DNA from: Actinomycetes bacterium
Lineage (GTDB): Bacteria > Actinomycetota > Actinomycetes > Actinomycetales > Microbacteriaceae
Direction: 5' to 3'
Length of the DNA stretch: 64,000 bases
Assembly (NCBI GenBank): GCA_023436775.1
Contig: JAEZHW010000063.1
Coordinates: 15,837 to 79,836 of the forward strand
The position numbers and the translations under genes are program-made. Numbering within the stretch: position 1 is the first letter of the stretch; each line of letters opens with the position of its first letter. The notes beneath the pieces are model-generated. The model searched no databases. It was not told where the DNA came from and saw nothing but the letters and a program-made list of their open reading frames with translations. This document shows, in pieces, positions 17,173 through 25,558 of this stretch.

Positions 17173-18483
17173 TCACGCACTTCCCCGCTGCACTCGCTTG
17201 CGCCAGCCACCATCGGACTCGTCCACCGCCTCGTCGAGTCGCAGCATTCCGAGGACGGAGCGAACCTGCTCGACCGCGAGCCCGCTGCCGACGCTGATCT
17301 GCTCGATCGTGCGGCGACTGCGCGTGGACATGGCGTCGAGCACGCGAATTTCGGCGGCGTGTTCGACGGCCGCATCGGCTGGTGTCGACTCCGCTGCCTC
17401 CGCCGTAGCGACGGCCTCCTCCTCCGCCGACGCAGTCTCGACGCCGCGCCCCGGCAGCAGTGCCAGCAGGTCGCGACTGCTGGTGACCAGGGCCGCGTCA
17501 AAGTCGCGGATGAGCCGGTGCGTGCCTGCGGAGGCGGCCGAGGTGACCGGCCCAGGCACCGCGGCGACGGTGCGGCCGAGAGCGACCGCGTGCGCCGTCG
17601 TGTTCAGGGCGCCGGAGCGCACCCCCGCCTCGATGACGACCACGGTGTGGGCCAGCGCTGCGATGATGCGATTGCGCTGCAGGAAGCGCCAGCGTGAGGG
17701 CGACGTGCCAGGCAGCGTCTCAGCAATGACGACGCCATCCTCGGCGATACAGCGCAGGAGTTGTTCGTGCCCGGCGGGGTAGAGTCGGTCGATGCCGCCG
17801 GCGAGGACCGCGACCGTCGACACCTCGGCGGCGAGGCTGGCGCGATGCACCACCCCGTCGATGCCGTACGCGCCACCCGAGACGGTCGCCACGCCGCTGC
17901 CCGCCAGCCCACTGGCCAGCTCGGCCGCCACGTACTCGCCATAACCGGTCGCCGCGCGTGTCCCCACGATCGCCACGGCGTTCGCGGTCTGCGCAGGCAG
18001 CAGCTCGGCGTTGCCGCGGAGCCAGAGCACCTGTGGGGCGTGCTCGCCGAGGTCATCGAGTCCGGCTGGCCAAGCCGCATCTGCTGGCAGGACGAGGCTC
18101 GCCTTCACCGACACCGCGGCCTGGAGCGCGCGCAGGATGTGCCGCGCGCTCAGTCGAGGCTGCCAGCGTGCGATCGCGGCGCCCCATTCCTCCGAAGTCA
18201 CCCCAATGCCGTCTGGCAGTGTGTCTCGAGCCTCGGACAGTAACCACGCCAGGGTCGCCGCGCCGCCGAGGGACTGGACCGCAGCGCCAGCGATACGATC
18301 CCCCGGTTCGGCAATGCCGCTGAGTGCTGCCCGGGCAAAGGCTTCCCGAAGCAGGGATGGTGCATCATCCTGGCCCGGGCGCAGCCGACGCAGGAGCGGC
18401 TCCACCTCGCCGCGATCCAGTCCGAACCACCCCGCCGCCGCATCGTTCCCGAACCGGGCTGCCAACTCTTCGGTCGCCATCAT
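17173..18483 (-). CDS. dprA: DNA processing protein DprA
   Basis: Loads RecA onto incoming single-stranded DNA. 436 residues. The Rossmann-like domain spans about 150-340, with AIVGTRAATGYG, VSGGAYGIDGVVH, VLAGGIDRLYP and FLQRNRIIAALA, all hallmarks. A SAM-like N-terminal region precedes it and a C-terminal winged-helix domain follows a low-complexity Glu/Ala linker. The first ATG overlaps the comM stop (ATGA). No com pilus genes are visible, so use in transformation is open. Confidence 0.94.
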   Translation of the reverse strand: MMATEELAARFGNDAAAGWFGLDRGEVEPLLRRLRPGQDDAPSLLREAFARAALSGIAEPGDRIAGAAVQSLGGAATLAWLLSEARDTLPDGIGVTSEEWGAAIARWQPRLSARHILRALQAAVSVKASLVLPADAAWPAGLDDLGEHAPQVLWLRGNAELLPAQTANAVAIVGTRAATGYGEYVAAELASGLAGSGVATVSGGAYGIDGVVHRASLAAEVSTVAVLAGGIDRLYPAGHEQLLRCIAEDGVVIAETLPGTSPSRWRFLQRNRIIAALAHTVVVIEAGVRSGALNTTAHAVALGRTVAAVPGPVTSAASAGTHRLIRDFDAALVTSSRDLLALLPGRGVETASAEEEAVATAEAAESTPADAAVEHAAEIRVLDAMSTRSRRTIEQISVGSGLAVEQVRSVLGMLRLDEAVDESDGGWRKRVQRGSA

Positions 18484-20003
18484 GCCCCCACTCCCCTCAG
18501 ATACAGTGCCTGTCCAATATCGGCGCGGTCCGGGCTGGTCTTGCCCGCGAGGTCCGCGAGACTCCAGGCCACCCGCAACACGCGGTCATACCCCCGCAGC
18601 GTCAACACGCCGCGTTCGAGCGCTCGATCGAGCGCGCCAGTGGCCGAGGCGGCCAGTCGCCACTGCGAGCGCAGGGCTGAGCCCGGCACCTCGCTATTCC
18701 TGGTCCAGCCCTGTGTGCCGAACCGCTCGCTCGCCGCTGCCCTGGCGGCGGCAACGCGAGCCTTCGCCTCGGCACTGGTGACGCCACCGCTCTGGTGTGC
18801 CTGGAGTTCGTGCAGTGCGACCCGGCGCAGCCGCAGCTGCAGGTCCACGCGATCCAGCAGCGGCCCGGACAACCGGCCCAAGTAGCGGCGGCGCACCGCC
18901 ACCGGGCATTCGCAGTCGCGCTCGTCCTTGGCACACGGACAGGGGTTCGCGGCCAGCACCAACTGGAACTTCGCCGGATACGTGGCCTGGCTGCGCGCCC
19001 GATGAATCGTGATGCTGCCGCGTTCCATCGGTTGCCGTAGCGCGTCCAGCACAGAACGCGGAAACTCGGGAGCCTCATCGAGAAACAGCACGCCGTGACT
19101 GGCCCGCGCCACCGCGCCCGGTTGTACTCTGCCGCTGCCGCCACCCACCAGGGCCGCCTGAGTGGCGGTGTGGTGCGGGGCGATAAAGGGCGGGCGGGTC
19201 ACCAGAGCCGTCAACGCCCGATCCCCCGAGAGCGAGCGCACGCAACTCGCCTCGAGCGACGCGTCCGGATCGAGGTCCGGCAGGATGCCCGGCAGTCGCT
19301 CGGCGAGCATGGTCTTGCCAGCGCCCGGTGGACCGAGCAGGAACATATGGTGGCCACCGGCGGCTGCGGCCTGCAGCGCGAGCACCGCGTCGGCGTTGCC
19401 CGCGATGTCAGCGAGGTCCGGCTCGCCGTCGTCTGACGCCACGCCAGACGCGGCCGGCAGCACCGGATCGACGCCCTCGTCCGGCAGATCGGCGCCATGG
19501 AACCGGGCGGCATGCCGCAGGCTCGCCACTGGCACAATCCGGATACCGGGCACGAGTTCGGCTTCCGCCTGATTACCGACCGGCACCAGCACCGTGTCGA
19601 AGCCGGCCCGCTGCGCAGCAAGCACCGCCGGCAACACCCCGCGGACGGGCCGCACCCGCCCATCCAAACCGAGCTCACCGATGTGCACGCAGCGATGCAG
19701 CGAGGCGGGATCAACGGTCCCATCACATCCCAGCGCCGCGAGCGCGAGCGCCAGGTCGAACCCTGCCCCGTGCTTGGGCAGTTCGGCCGGCGAGAGGTTC
19801 ATGGTGAGTTTGCGCGCTGGCAGCCCACAGCCCGAGTTCGCGGCCGCCGAGCGGATGCGTTCCCGCGCCTCGTTCAGGGCGGCATCCGGGAGCCCGATGA
19901 TGACGATGCCGGGCAGGCTGTTCGACTGATGCGCCTCGACCTCGATGATCGTGCCGGACACCCCATGCAGGGCCACCGCCCAGGTCCGGATCAGCGCGGT
20001 CAC
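18480..20003 (-). CDS. comM: ComM/YifB AAA+ ATPase (Mg-chelatase-like)
   Basis: 507 residues, usual length. An N-terminal LonC-like domain (GVSGTIIEVEAHQSNSLPG), then the AAA+ core with Walker A GPPGAGKTML, Walker B LFLDEAPEF, and a CxxxC zinc-like cluster CPCAKDERDCECP, and the C-terminal helical domain. ComM is a branch-migration helicase aiding recombination. GTG start overlapping the yraN stop (GTGA); tail overlaps dprA. The run yraN-comM-dprA-xerC is a coupled operon. Confidence 0.94.
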   Translation of the reverse strand: MTALIRTWAVALHGVSGTIIEVEAHQSNSLPGIVIIGLPDAALNEARERIRSAAANSGCGLPARKLTMNLSPAELPKHGAGFDLALALAALGCDGTVDPASLHRCVHIGELGLDGRVRPVRGVLPAVLAAQRAGFDTVLVPVGNQAEAELVPGIRIVPVASLRHAARFHGADLPDEGVDPVLPAASGVASDDGEPDLADIAGNADAVLALQAAAAGGHHMFLLGPPGAGKTMLAERLPGILPDLDPDASLEASCVRSLSGDRALTALVTRPPFIAPHHTATQAALVGGGSGRVQPGAVARASHGVLFLDEAPEFPRSVLDALRQPMERGSITIHRARSQATYPAKFQLVLAANPCPCAKDERDCECPVAVRRRYLGRLSGPLLDRVDLQLRLRRVALHELQAHQSGGVTSAEAKARVAAARAAASERFGTQGWTRNSEVPGSALRSQWRLAASATGALDRALERGVLTLRGYDRVLRVAWSLADLAGKTSPDRADIGQALYLRGVGA

Positions 20004-20353
20004 GCGATCCCCTTGAGGTGTTCCAGCAGCGCCGCCGCATCCGGCGGCAGCAGGATCGCGACCGCGTCGACTCGAATCGACCCGCGATGGCCGAGCTCGG
20101 CAGCGGCCTGCCGCACCAACGAACGCAACCGGCTCGCCTTCCGAGCGGTGATCGCCTCGAAGGGATGTCCGGCGTTCAGACTGGTGCGAGTCTTAACCTC
20201 AACCGCGACCAGGCTGTCCCCGTCGCGCATGAGCAGATCGATCTCGCCGTCACGACAGCGCCAGTTCGCGCGCACGAGGCGCATGCCGGCTGCGGTCAGA
20301 TGTTCGGCAGCGAGCGCCTCACCGGCTCGCCCCAATGCCTGCTGCGTGGTCAT
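20000..20353 (-). CDS. YraN/UPF0102 family nuclease-fold protein
   Basis: 117 residues. Restriction-endonuclease-like fold with RDGEIDLLMRDGDSLVAVEVKTR: the E-x-D, and the D/ExK pair EVK are intact, so a Holliday-junction-type nuclease role is possible though unproven for the family. N-terminus GRAGEALAAEHL is typical. First gene of the yraN-comM-dprA-xerC operon. Confidence 0.9.
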   Translation of the reverse strand: MTTQQALGRAGEALAAEHLTAAGMRLVRANWRCRDGEIDLLMRDGDSLVAVEVKTRTSLNAGHPFEAITARKASRLRSLVRQAAAELGHRGSIRVDAVAILLPPDAAALLEHLKGIA

Positions 20354-20473
20354 GCCCCCAGCGTGGTCCGCGACCGCGGCCCGTCGACCGGGGCAAGCAA
20401 GTCAGTGCACGATCCGACGACGTCCTCGTCTGTGGAGGATGCGCGCCGTCACCGACGCGCCCTCCCCTCGCAG

Positions 20474-20511
20474 CGCTGCTGGCCCGGGCCGCTCTCCCCG
20501 AGCCAGCAGCG
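20474..20511 (-). terminator. Hairpin after DUF892 gene
   Basis: Ten-base stem CGCTGCTGGC/GCCAGCAGCG with an 18-base loop just beyond the DUF892 stop. Confidence 0.5.
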
Positions 20512-20525
20512 AGCGCGCTCACTGG

Positions 20526-21008
20526 TCAGGCGACCAATTCCTCCAGCGCCTTCAGCAGTTCCTGGCTGGTGTGGACCTCCTGATCGAGGTTCGCCGACAG
20601 TAGGCCCACCGCGTCCTCGGATCCCAGCGACCGCGCCTGCAAGATCAATGCCTGGTAGGTCGAGATTTCGAAGTGCTCATTGCCCAGGGCACTCACCAGC
20701 GCCACCTCGTTGTGCAGTTTGCCGACGGTTCGGTCCAGCAGTGAGACCGCCTGCTTGGAGATGCCGGTCGTCGCCGGGTTCGGCGCCGTGCTCTGCTTCC
20801 AGTCCAGCAGTTGAAACACCTGGTTCAGGTTCTCAATCTGCTCACGCGTCTCGTCAGCGTGGTGGCTGAACATCTTCTTGATCGCTGAGTCCTTGGCCGC
20901 GCTCTGCAACGCTGCAAGCGCCTCGAGCGAGTGCTGCTCCATCGTCGCCGCGCTGCGCAGCTGGAACTGGAACAGTTCCTCAGGGGTCTCGAGCTTCTGT
21001 TGCACCAT
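20526..21008 (-). CDS. Ferritin-like DUF892 (YciE/YciF) protein
   Basis: 160 residues, all helical. It has the DUF892 layout of two helix pairs with putative metal-ligand clusters: EQHSLEAL, MFSHHADETREQIE, LGNEHFEISTYQAL and LDQEVHTSQE. YciF proteins are dimeric ferritin-like helical bundles linked to osmotic or general stress; iron storage is not shown. AGGAGG lies seven bases upstream of the ATG. It is a single-gene unit between yraN and DUF1349. The 220 bases upstream hold no further gene. Confidence 0.82.
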   Translation of the reverse strand: MVQQKLETPEELFQFQLRSAATMEQHSLEALAALQSAAKDSAIKKMFSHHADETREQIENLNQVFQLLDWKQSTAPNPATTGISKQAVSLLDRTVGKLHNEVALVSALGNEHFEISTYQALILQARSLGSEDAVGLLSANLDQEVHTSQELLKALEELVA

Positions 21009-21216
21009 GATGTCCTCCTGGTCGTGACATGGTCGAGTTCCTCAGTGTCGCCCGACCAATGCCACGGGACTAGGGGGTTGTAACTCCAAGGTCGGCCAGG
21101 TAGTAGGGCGAGGCGCAACACCGCACCTGCCCACGTTCCCTTGCCAGCCCCCGCCATCTTGGCGCGCTGCCGATCACGCCCAGATCACGATCTCCCCCGT
21201 GCGCCAGAGTCCGGGC

Positions 21217-21222
21217 TAGGCT
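21217..21222 (+). promoter_or_regulatory. -10 element, leaderless start
   Basis: TAGGCT ends six bases before the ATG at 21229; no ribosome site. Confidence 0.5.
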
Positions 21223-21228
21223 GCGGTC

Positions 21229-21825
21229 ATGGAGCAAGTCCCCCAGACGACTGCGGTGCCCTGGGCGGACGGCCTCTGGACTCGGAAACCGCTCGCCATC
21301 AATGGCGATGGCGAGCACCTCCAAGTCACCGCCGCGGAAGGCTCCGACGCATGGCGGCACACCTCCTACGGTTTCGTGCACGACAACCCGCACGCGCTGC
21401 TGGCGCCGTTTGGCACGCATGGCGCGGTCGAGGTCTCGTTTGTGCTCGACTATGACCAGCAGTTTGACCAGGCAGGCATGTACCTCTCGATCAATGATGA
21501 GCATTGGATCAAGGCCGGGGTCGAATACTGCGACGGCTTCCCGCAGCTCGGTGCGGTCGTGACGAATGGCAAGTCGGACTGGTCGGTCGCACGGGTCCCG
21601 GAGTGGTTCGGCCGCACGGTCACGATTCGGGCCAGCCGCGCCGGTGACGCGGTCACCATCCGGGCGCGGGCCGACGACGAGCCGTTCCGTCTGGTGCGCC
21701 TCGTCCCACTGGAACCCGACCTCGCCGCGCTTGCCGGGCCGATGATCTGCGCCCCGACCCGAGCGGGCCTGACGGTTCGATTCACCCGCTGGGCCGTCGG
21801 CGCGCCGGATGCGGACCTGCACTAG
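21229..21825 (+). CDS. DUF1349 concanavalin A-like protein
   Basis: 198 residues, predicted beta-sandwich without signal peptide. Family-typical segments are FVHDNPHALLAPFG, FDQAGMYLSINDEHWIKAGVEY and the closing GLTVRFTRWAVG. Described relatives (the yeast REE1 name, regulation of enolase) have a jelly-roll lectin-like fold; binding target unknown. Cytoplasmic by absence of signals. It is transcribed alone and converges on DUF2469. Confidence 0.85.
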   Translation: MEQVPQTTAVPWADGLWTRKPLAINGDGEHLQVTAAEGSDAWRHTSYGFVHDNPHALLAPFGTHGAVEVSFVLDYDQQFDQAGMYLSINDEHWIKAGVEYCDGFPQLGAVVTNGKSDWSVARVPEWFGRTVTIRASRAGDAVTIRARADDEPFRLVRLVPLEPDLAALAGPMICAPTRAGLTVRFTRWAVGAPDADLH

Positions 21826-21902
21826 CCCGGATCACAGGCGTGCCAGCGCGGAGCCCAGCATGGCCACATCGCCACGCCGCAGCGACGCCGCACAAACCAG
21901 CG

Positions 21903-22226
21903 CTACTCGTCGAGTGCGAGTTCCTTCGGCAACTGCAGATCCGGCAGCGAGAGTTCTTCGACGTTGACGTCCTTGAAGGTGAGCACCCGCACGCTCTTGA
22001 CGAATCGGTTGGAACGGTAGACATCCCACACCCACACGTCCTGCATGGTCAGTTCGAAGTAGAAGTCGTAGGGCGTGTCCTGCCGCACCAGTTCCACCTC
22101 GTTGGCGAGGTAGAAGCGGCGTTCGGTCTCGACCACATAGCGGAACTGGCCGGCGATGTCGCGGTACTCGCGGTACAGCGCCAGCTCGGCTGTCCGGTCG
22201 TAGTCGTCGATGTCGTCGTCTTCCAT
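21903..22226 (-). CDS. DUF2469 protein
   Basis: 107 residues, acidic start MEDDDIDDYDRT and conserved body RYVVETERRFYLANEVEL and TMQDVWVWDVYR. This is a very conserved actinobacterial family of unknown function that sits next to rnhB in many genomes, as here. A TAGGAT -10 element eight bases before the ATG suggests its own leaderless transcript in addition to read-through from lepB-rnhB. Confidence 0.9.
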   Translation of the reverse strand: MEDDDIDDYDRTAELALYREYRDIAGQFRYVVETERRFYLANEVELVRQDTPYDFYFELTMQDVWVWDVYRSNRFVKSVRVLTFKDVNVEELSLPDLQLPKELALDE

Positions 22227-22234
22227 GGTGCCCT

Positions 22235-22240
22235 ATCCTA
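22235..22240 (-). promoter_or_regulatory. -10 element, leaderless start
   Basis: TAGGAT on the minus strand, eight bases upstream of the DUF2469 ATG; overlaps the rnhB stop region. Confidence 0.35.
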
Positions 22241-22996
22241 GCCCGCCGTGGCTGTGGCCTGGGCGTGTGGAATGGACTCTCGCAGCCAGGTACGCCGGTG
22301 CTCGACGTGAGCACCATGCACGGCGATCGCGGCCAGATGCTCGGCGCTGCCATAGCCCTTGTTCGAGGCCCAGCCATAGGCCGGAACCTGCTCGGCGAGC
22401 AGTCGCATCTGCCCGTCGCGGGATACCTTCGCCAGCACACTGGCCGCGGCCACGGCGGCACAGTCGCGGTCCGCCTTCGGTCGGGTGGACACCGGCGAGG
22501 CGGCGAGCACCAGATCCAGCGCAGGCCACGGCGGACCGGCCGGATCCGCCTCGACCGCGAATAACCCATCCGCACTGGCGGCAACCACTCGCAGCGCCGG
22601 CGAGAGCCAATCGTGCACCCCGTCGAGCAGCAGGCGCGAGCCGCGCCAGCTCTCCTCGGGCTCGGGCAGCGACGCCAATGCTCGCAGGGCGGCCAGCGCC
22701 AGGCAGCGAGTGATACCGTACTGGTCGATTTCGGCCGCCGAGGCGGTGCCCACCGCGCTGGCGCACACCCAGTCGACCACCCGCGGCGCCATGGCCTCGC
22801 GGGCTGCCTCGCTCATGAGCTTCGAGTCCCGCAGCCCAGTTGGCACGTCAGCACAGCCTGGATCCCAGACCGCAACTCCAACCGCGACCGGGCCGGCGAG
22901 TGCACCGCGGCCAACCTCGTCGATGCCGATGATACGGCGGGCCCCCGCGGCGAGCATCTCGTGCTCGACAACGAGGCTCGGTGCGGCAACCGCCAT
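22238..22996 (-). CDS. rnhB: Ribonuclease HII
   Basis: Removes ribonucleotides misincorporated into DNA. 252 residues. The RNase HII signature IIGIDEVGRGALAGPVAV gives the Asp-Glu pair, RDSKLMS follows, and the third Asp lies in LLDGVHDWL. The C-terminal region SNKGYGSAEHLAAI is diagnostic of the family. Follows lepB directly and precedes DUF2469. Confidence 0.95.
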   Translation of the reverse strand: MAVAAPSLVVEHEMLAAGARRIIGIDEVGRGALAGPVAVGVAVWDPGCADVPTGLRDSKLMSEAAREAMAPRVVDWVCASAVGTASAAEIDQYGITRCLALAALRALASLPEPEESWRGSRLLLDGVHDWLSPALRVVAASADGLFAVEADPAGPPWPALDLVLAASPVSTRPKADRDCAAVAAASVLAKVSRDGQMRLLAEQVPAYGWASNKGYGSAEHLAAIAVHGAHVEHRRTWLRESIPHAQATATAG

Positions 22997-22998
22997 CG

Positions 22999-23760
22999 TT
23001 ACCGTCGATCAGGCACGGCGTCGAACACCTCGTAGTGCGAGTCCACCGTGCCCCAGCGACTCGTCGGCCAGGTAATGACCAGCGCCTTGCCCACCACGTC
23101 GTCCACGCGCACGAAGCCCTTGGTCGGCCCGTCCATGTGTGCTCGTGAGTCGGCCGAGGCGTAGCGGTTGTCGCCCATCACCCAGAGGCTGGCCTCGGGG
23201 ACGGTGACATCGAAGGCCTGCATCGAGGCGGGGTGGTTACTGCTCGGCAGCTGAATGTAGGGCGCCTCGTTCAGCGGCACCCCGTTGACCGTGATCTGTC
23301 CCTCGTCGGTGCAGCAGATGACGCGATCGCCGCCGACAGCAATCACGCGCTTAATCAGATGCTGCTCGCTGTCCGACACCGACAGTCCGACGACCTGCAG
23401 GAAGCCGTCCCAGACCGCCTCGATCGAGTTGTTGGTCTCCTTGACCGGGATCGGCTCGAGCCAGTCACCGGGATCCCGGAACACGACCACGTCGCCTCGC
23501 TCAATCGGGAAGAAGCGCGGCACCAACTGGTTCACGATGATGCGGTCGTTGATCCGCAGCGTCTCCTCCATCGACTGCGATGGGATGTAAAAGGAGCGGA
23601 TCAGGAAGGTCTTGATCAGGAAGGAGATCACCACCGCGGCGACGACGATAATCACCACATCTCGCAGGAATCCCCCGATGCGCGATGCCGCACGTCGACC
23701 CGCAGAAGGCCGCGCGACCGTGTCGCCCCCACCGTCTGCTGGCGGGAAGAAGTCTGACAT
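22999..23760 (-). CDS. lepB: Signal peptidase I
   Basis: Cleaves signal peptides on the outer face of the membrane. 253 residues: a Gly/Asp-rich cytoplasmic start, one TM at about 33-55, then the catalytic domain with Ser63 in SQSMEETL and Lys137 in HLIKRVIAVGGD. The CC pair in RVICCTDEG and MGDNRYASADSRAH are also typical. ATG at 23760 is chosen for GGGAAGG just upstream; the frame extends ten codons further without support. Two bases from rnhB. Confidence 0.95.
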   Translation of the reverse strand: MSDFFPPADGGGDTVARPSAGRRAASRIGGFLRDVVIIVVAAVVISFLIKTFLIRSFYIPSQSMEETLRINDRIIVNQLVPRFFPIERGDVVVFRDPGDWLEPIPVKETNNSIEAVWDGFLQVVGLSVSDSEQHLIKRVIAVGGDRVICCTDEGQITVNGVPLNEAPYIQLPSSNHPASMQAFDVTVPEASLWVMGDNRYASADSRAHMDGPTKGFVRVDDVVGKALVITWPTSRWGTVDSHYEVFDAVPDRR

Positions 23761-23944
23761 GCTGCCTTCCCATGATTCGGTCGCGCCCACCGCGACGCCG
23801 CTGCGTCTGCGGCAGATCCAACCCTATCCGTTGCTGCCATACTTCACAGCGCATCCTGAAGCGGTTCGTCATCAACGCTACGATGATCCAACCGCCGCGA
23901 GGACGCCGCGGCACCGACAATCGCTGCGAAGGGGACGATTCAGC

Positions 23945-24694
23945 ATGGCGATCGACGATGGGGCCAGTAGTAGCCGCGCCCGCGCGGCGCTGGCATACCT
24001 GCGCCGAAATATCACCAGTGGCGAATGGCCGGTGAGCAGCCGTATACCGATCGAGTCGGACCTGGCTATGCAAATGAATGTCGGTCGCTCTACCGTGCGC
24101 GAGGCGGTGCGATCCCTGGCCGCGATGGGCATCCTCGAGACCCTGCCCGGTCGCGGTACCTTCGTGCGTTCCAGCACCCCAACCAGCGCCCTGCTCGGCC
24201 AGTTCCTCGCCGATTACAGTCTCGAAGAGTTGCTGAGCTACCGGCGGGCACTCCAGATCGAGGCCGCACAACAGGCAGCCATCCACCGCAGCGAGGAGGA
24301 CGTCGCTGCGCTCCAGAACGCAGTGCACGCGCTGCCGGTGTCCACGGCGGGCAATCCCCTGCTGAACCCCTTCGCTACCCGGTTCATGAACCTCCTCTTC
24401 GATGCGGCCCGGAACCGACTCCTCGCCTCCTTGCACGCTGGCATCGCGCAGCGCATCGACACCCCGGATAACCGAGCCAGGCTCCTGCAGGGCCGCGACA
24501 TCGAGGGCGTCCGCGCCGACTACCAGCGCATCTTGGAGGCGATCCGGAATCGCGACTTCATCGACGCCGCCCACGCCATGGTGGATCATGCCGACCGGGA
24601 CCTTGAGATCTACGCCCGCGATGGCCTGATCCCGCCGCTACACCGCGGCCGAGCGCGAGACCTCGGTGCGACGGACGCCCCAACGGAGGGGTAA
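23945..24694 (+). CDS. GntR/FadR-family regulator (FCD domain)
   Basis: 249 residues. N-terminal winged helix-turn-helix (about 10-75) with RIPIESDLAMQMNVGRSTVREA and the wing GRGTFVRSS; C-terminal all-helical FCD domain (about 90-230), which binds small organic acids. The ligand is not deducible, and no catabolic genes adjoin it. GAAGGGG lies about ten bases upstream of the ATG; the longer open frame starting at 23612 runs back through lepB and is rejected. Convergent with ideR across a strong hairpin. Confidence 0.9.
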   Translation: MAIDDGASSSRARAALAYLRRNITSGEWPVSSRIPIESDLAMQMNVGRSTVREAVRSLAAMGILETLPGRGTFVRSSTPTSALLGQFLADYSLEELLSYRRALQIEAAQQAAIHRSEEDVAALQNAVHALPVSTAGNPLLNPFATRFMNLLFDAARNRLLASLHAGIAQRIDTPDNRARLLQGRDIEGVRADYQRILEAIRNRDFIDAAHAMVDHADRDLEIYARDGLIPPLHRGRARDLGATDAPTEG

Positions 24695-24697
24695 GTC

Positions 24698-24720
24698 GCG
24701 CGGCAGCGGCGCTGCCGCGC
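24698..24720. terminator. Bidirectional terminator
   Basis: Perfect ten-base stem GCGCGGCAGC/GCTGCCGCGC with loop GGC, squeezed between the stops of the FCD regulator and ideR. Confidence 0.75.
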
Positions 24721-24721
24721 G

Positions 24722-25417
24722 CTAGCGCTCAATGAAGAGGTGGGAAGCTACCTCGGCGGGCAGCTCGAGCCCATCCTCGAAGTCATCAGCGTGAGCGAGT
24801 ACGTATCCGCCAGCCTGCGTGAAGGTGACGTGATTGCCGGGAACGATACCGGCCTGGCGCAGCTGAGCGAGCAGTTCCACCTCGACCTGCACCGGCTCGC
24901 CGATGCGACGGATCTGTCCGCACACGGTGCCTTCTTCGACCACGGCGTCGGTCACGCGGTGCACGCCGTCACGGAAGGCAGGCGCCTCCGGGCCGCCCAG
25001 CTCAACGAGCCCGGGGATCGGATTGCCGTACGGCGACTCGGTCGGGCTGTCCAACAGAGCCAGCAGCCGGCGCTCCACCGCCTCGCTCATCACGTGTTCC
25101 CAGCGGCACGCCTCATCGTGGACCAGTTCCCAATCCAGGCCAATGACGTCATTGAGCAGGCGTTCGGCGAGGCGGTGCTTGCGCATCACCCGCACCGCAT
25201 ACAGTCGGCCCTCGGTGGTCAGTTCCAAGTGGCGGTCATCCGAGACCACCACCAGACCGTCACGCTCCATTCGCGCGACCGTCTGCGACACCGTCGGGCC
25301 GGAGTGGCCGAGGCGCTCAGAGATTCGAGCGCGCAGCGGAACGATGCCTTCTTCTTCCAGGTCGAGGATCGTGCGCAGGTACATCTCAGTGGTGTCCACC
25401 AAGTCCGTAACTGTCAC
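24722..25417 (-). CDS. ideR: Iron-dependent repressor, IdeR/DtxR type
   Basis: 231 residues. The N-terminus VDTTEMYLRTILDLEEEG and helix-turn-helix SGPTVSQTVARMERDGLV are close to IdeR. Metal ligands of the iron-type are present: DEACRWEHV gives Cys104, Glu107, His108, and ancillary His81, Glu85 and His100; MntR lacks the Cys. A C-terminal SH3-like domain follows. It represses iron uptake when Fe2+ is plentiful. The GTG is chosen for GAAGGAGGT five bases upstream. The frame continues upstream through the divergent serC promoter, which is rejected. Confidence 0.9.
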   Translation of the reverse strand: MTVTDLVDTTEMYLRTILDLEEEGIVPLRARISERLGHSGPTVSQTVARMERDGLVVVSDDRHLELTTEGRLYAVRVMRKHRLAERLLNDVIGLDWELVHDEACRWEHVMSEAVERRLLALLDSPTESPYGNPIPGLVELGGPEAPAFRDGVHRVTDAVVEEGTVCGQIRRIGEPVQVEVELLAQLRQAGIVPGNHVTFTQAGGYVLAHADDFEDGLELPAEVASHLFIER

Positions 25418-25545
25418 CGCGACCTCCTTCGACTCGTACCCGGCCGCCACCGCACATGGCAGGCCGTGCCGTCTCCAGCCTAGCGCGATAGCGCCCGGCG
25501 CCAGGCCGCGACCAGTGCGGCTGCTCAGCGTGCAGGCTGGGCCAC

Positions 25546-25551
25546 TAGAAT
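25546..25551 (+). promoter_or_regulatory. -10 element, leaderless start
   Basis: TAGAAT, seven bases before the serC ATG at 25559; no ribosome site. Confidence 0.55.
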
Positions 25552-25558
25552 CAACGCT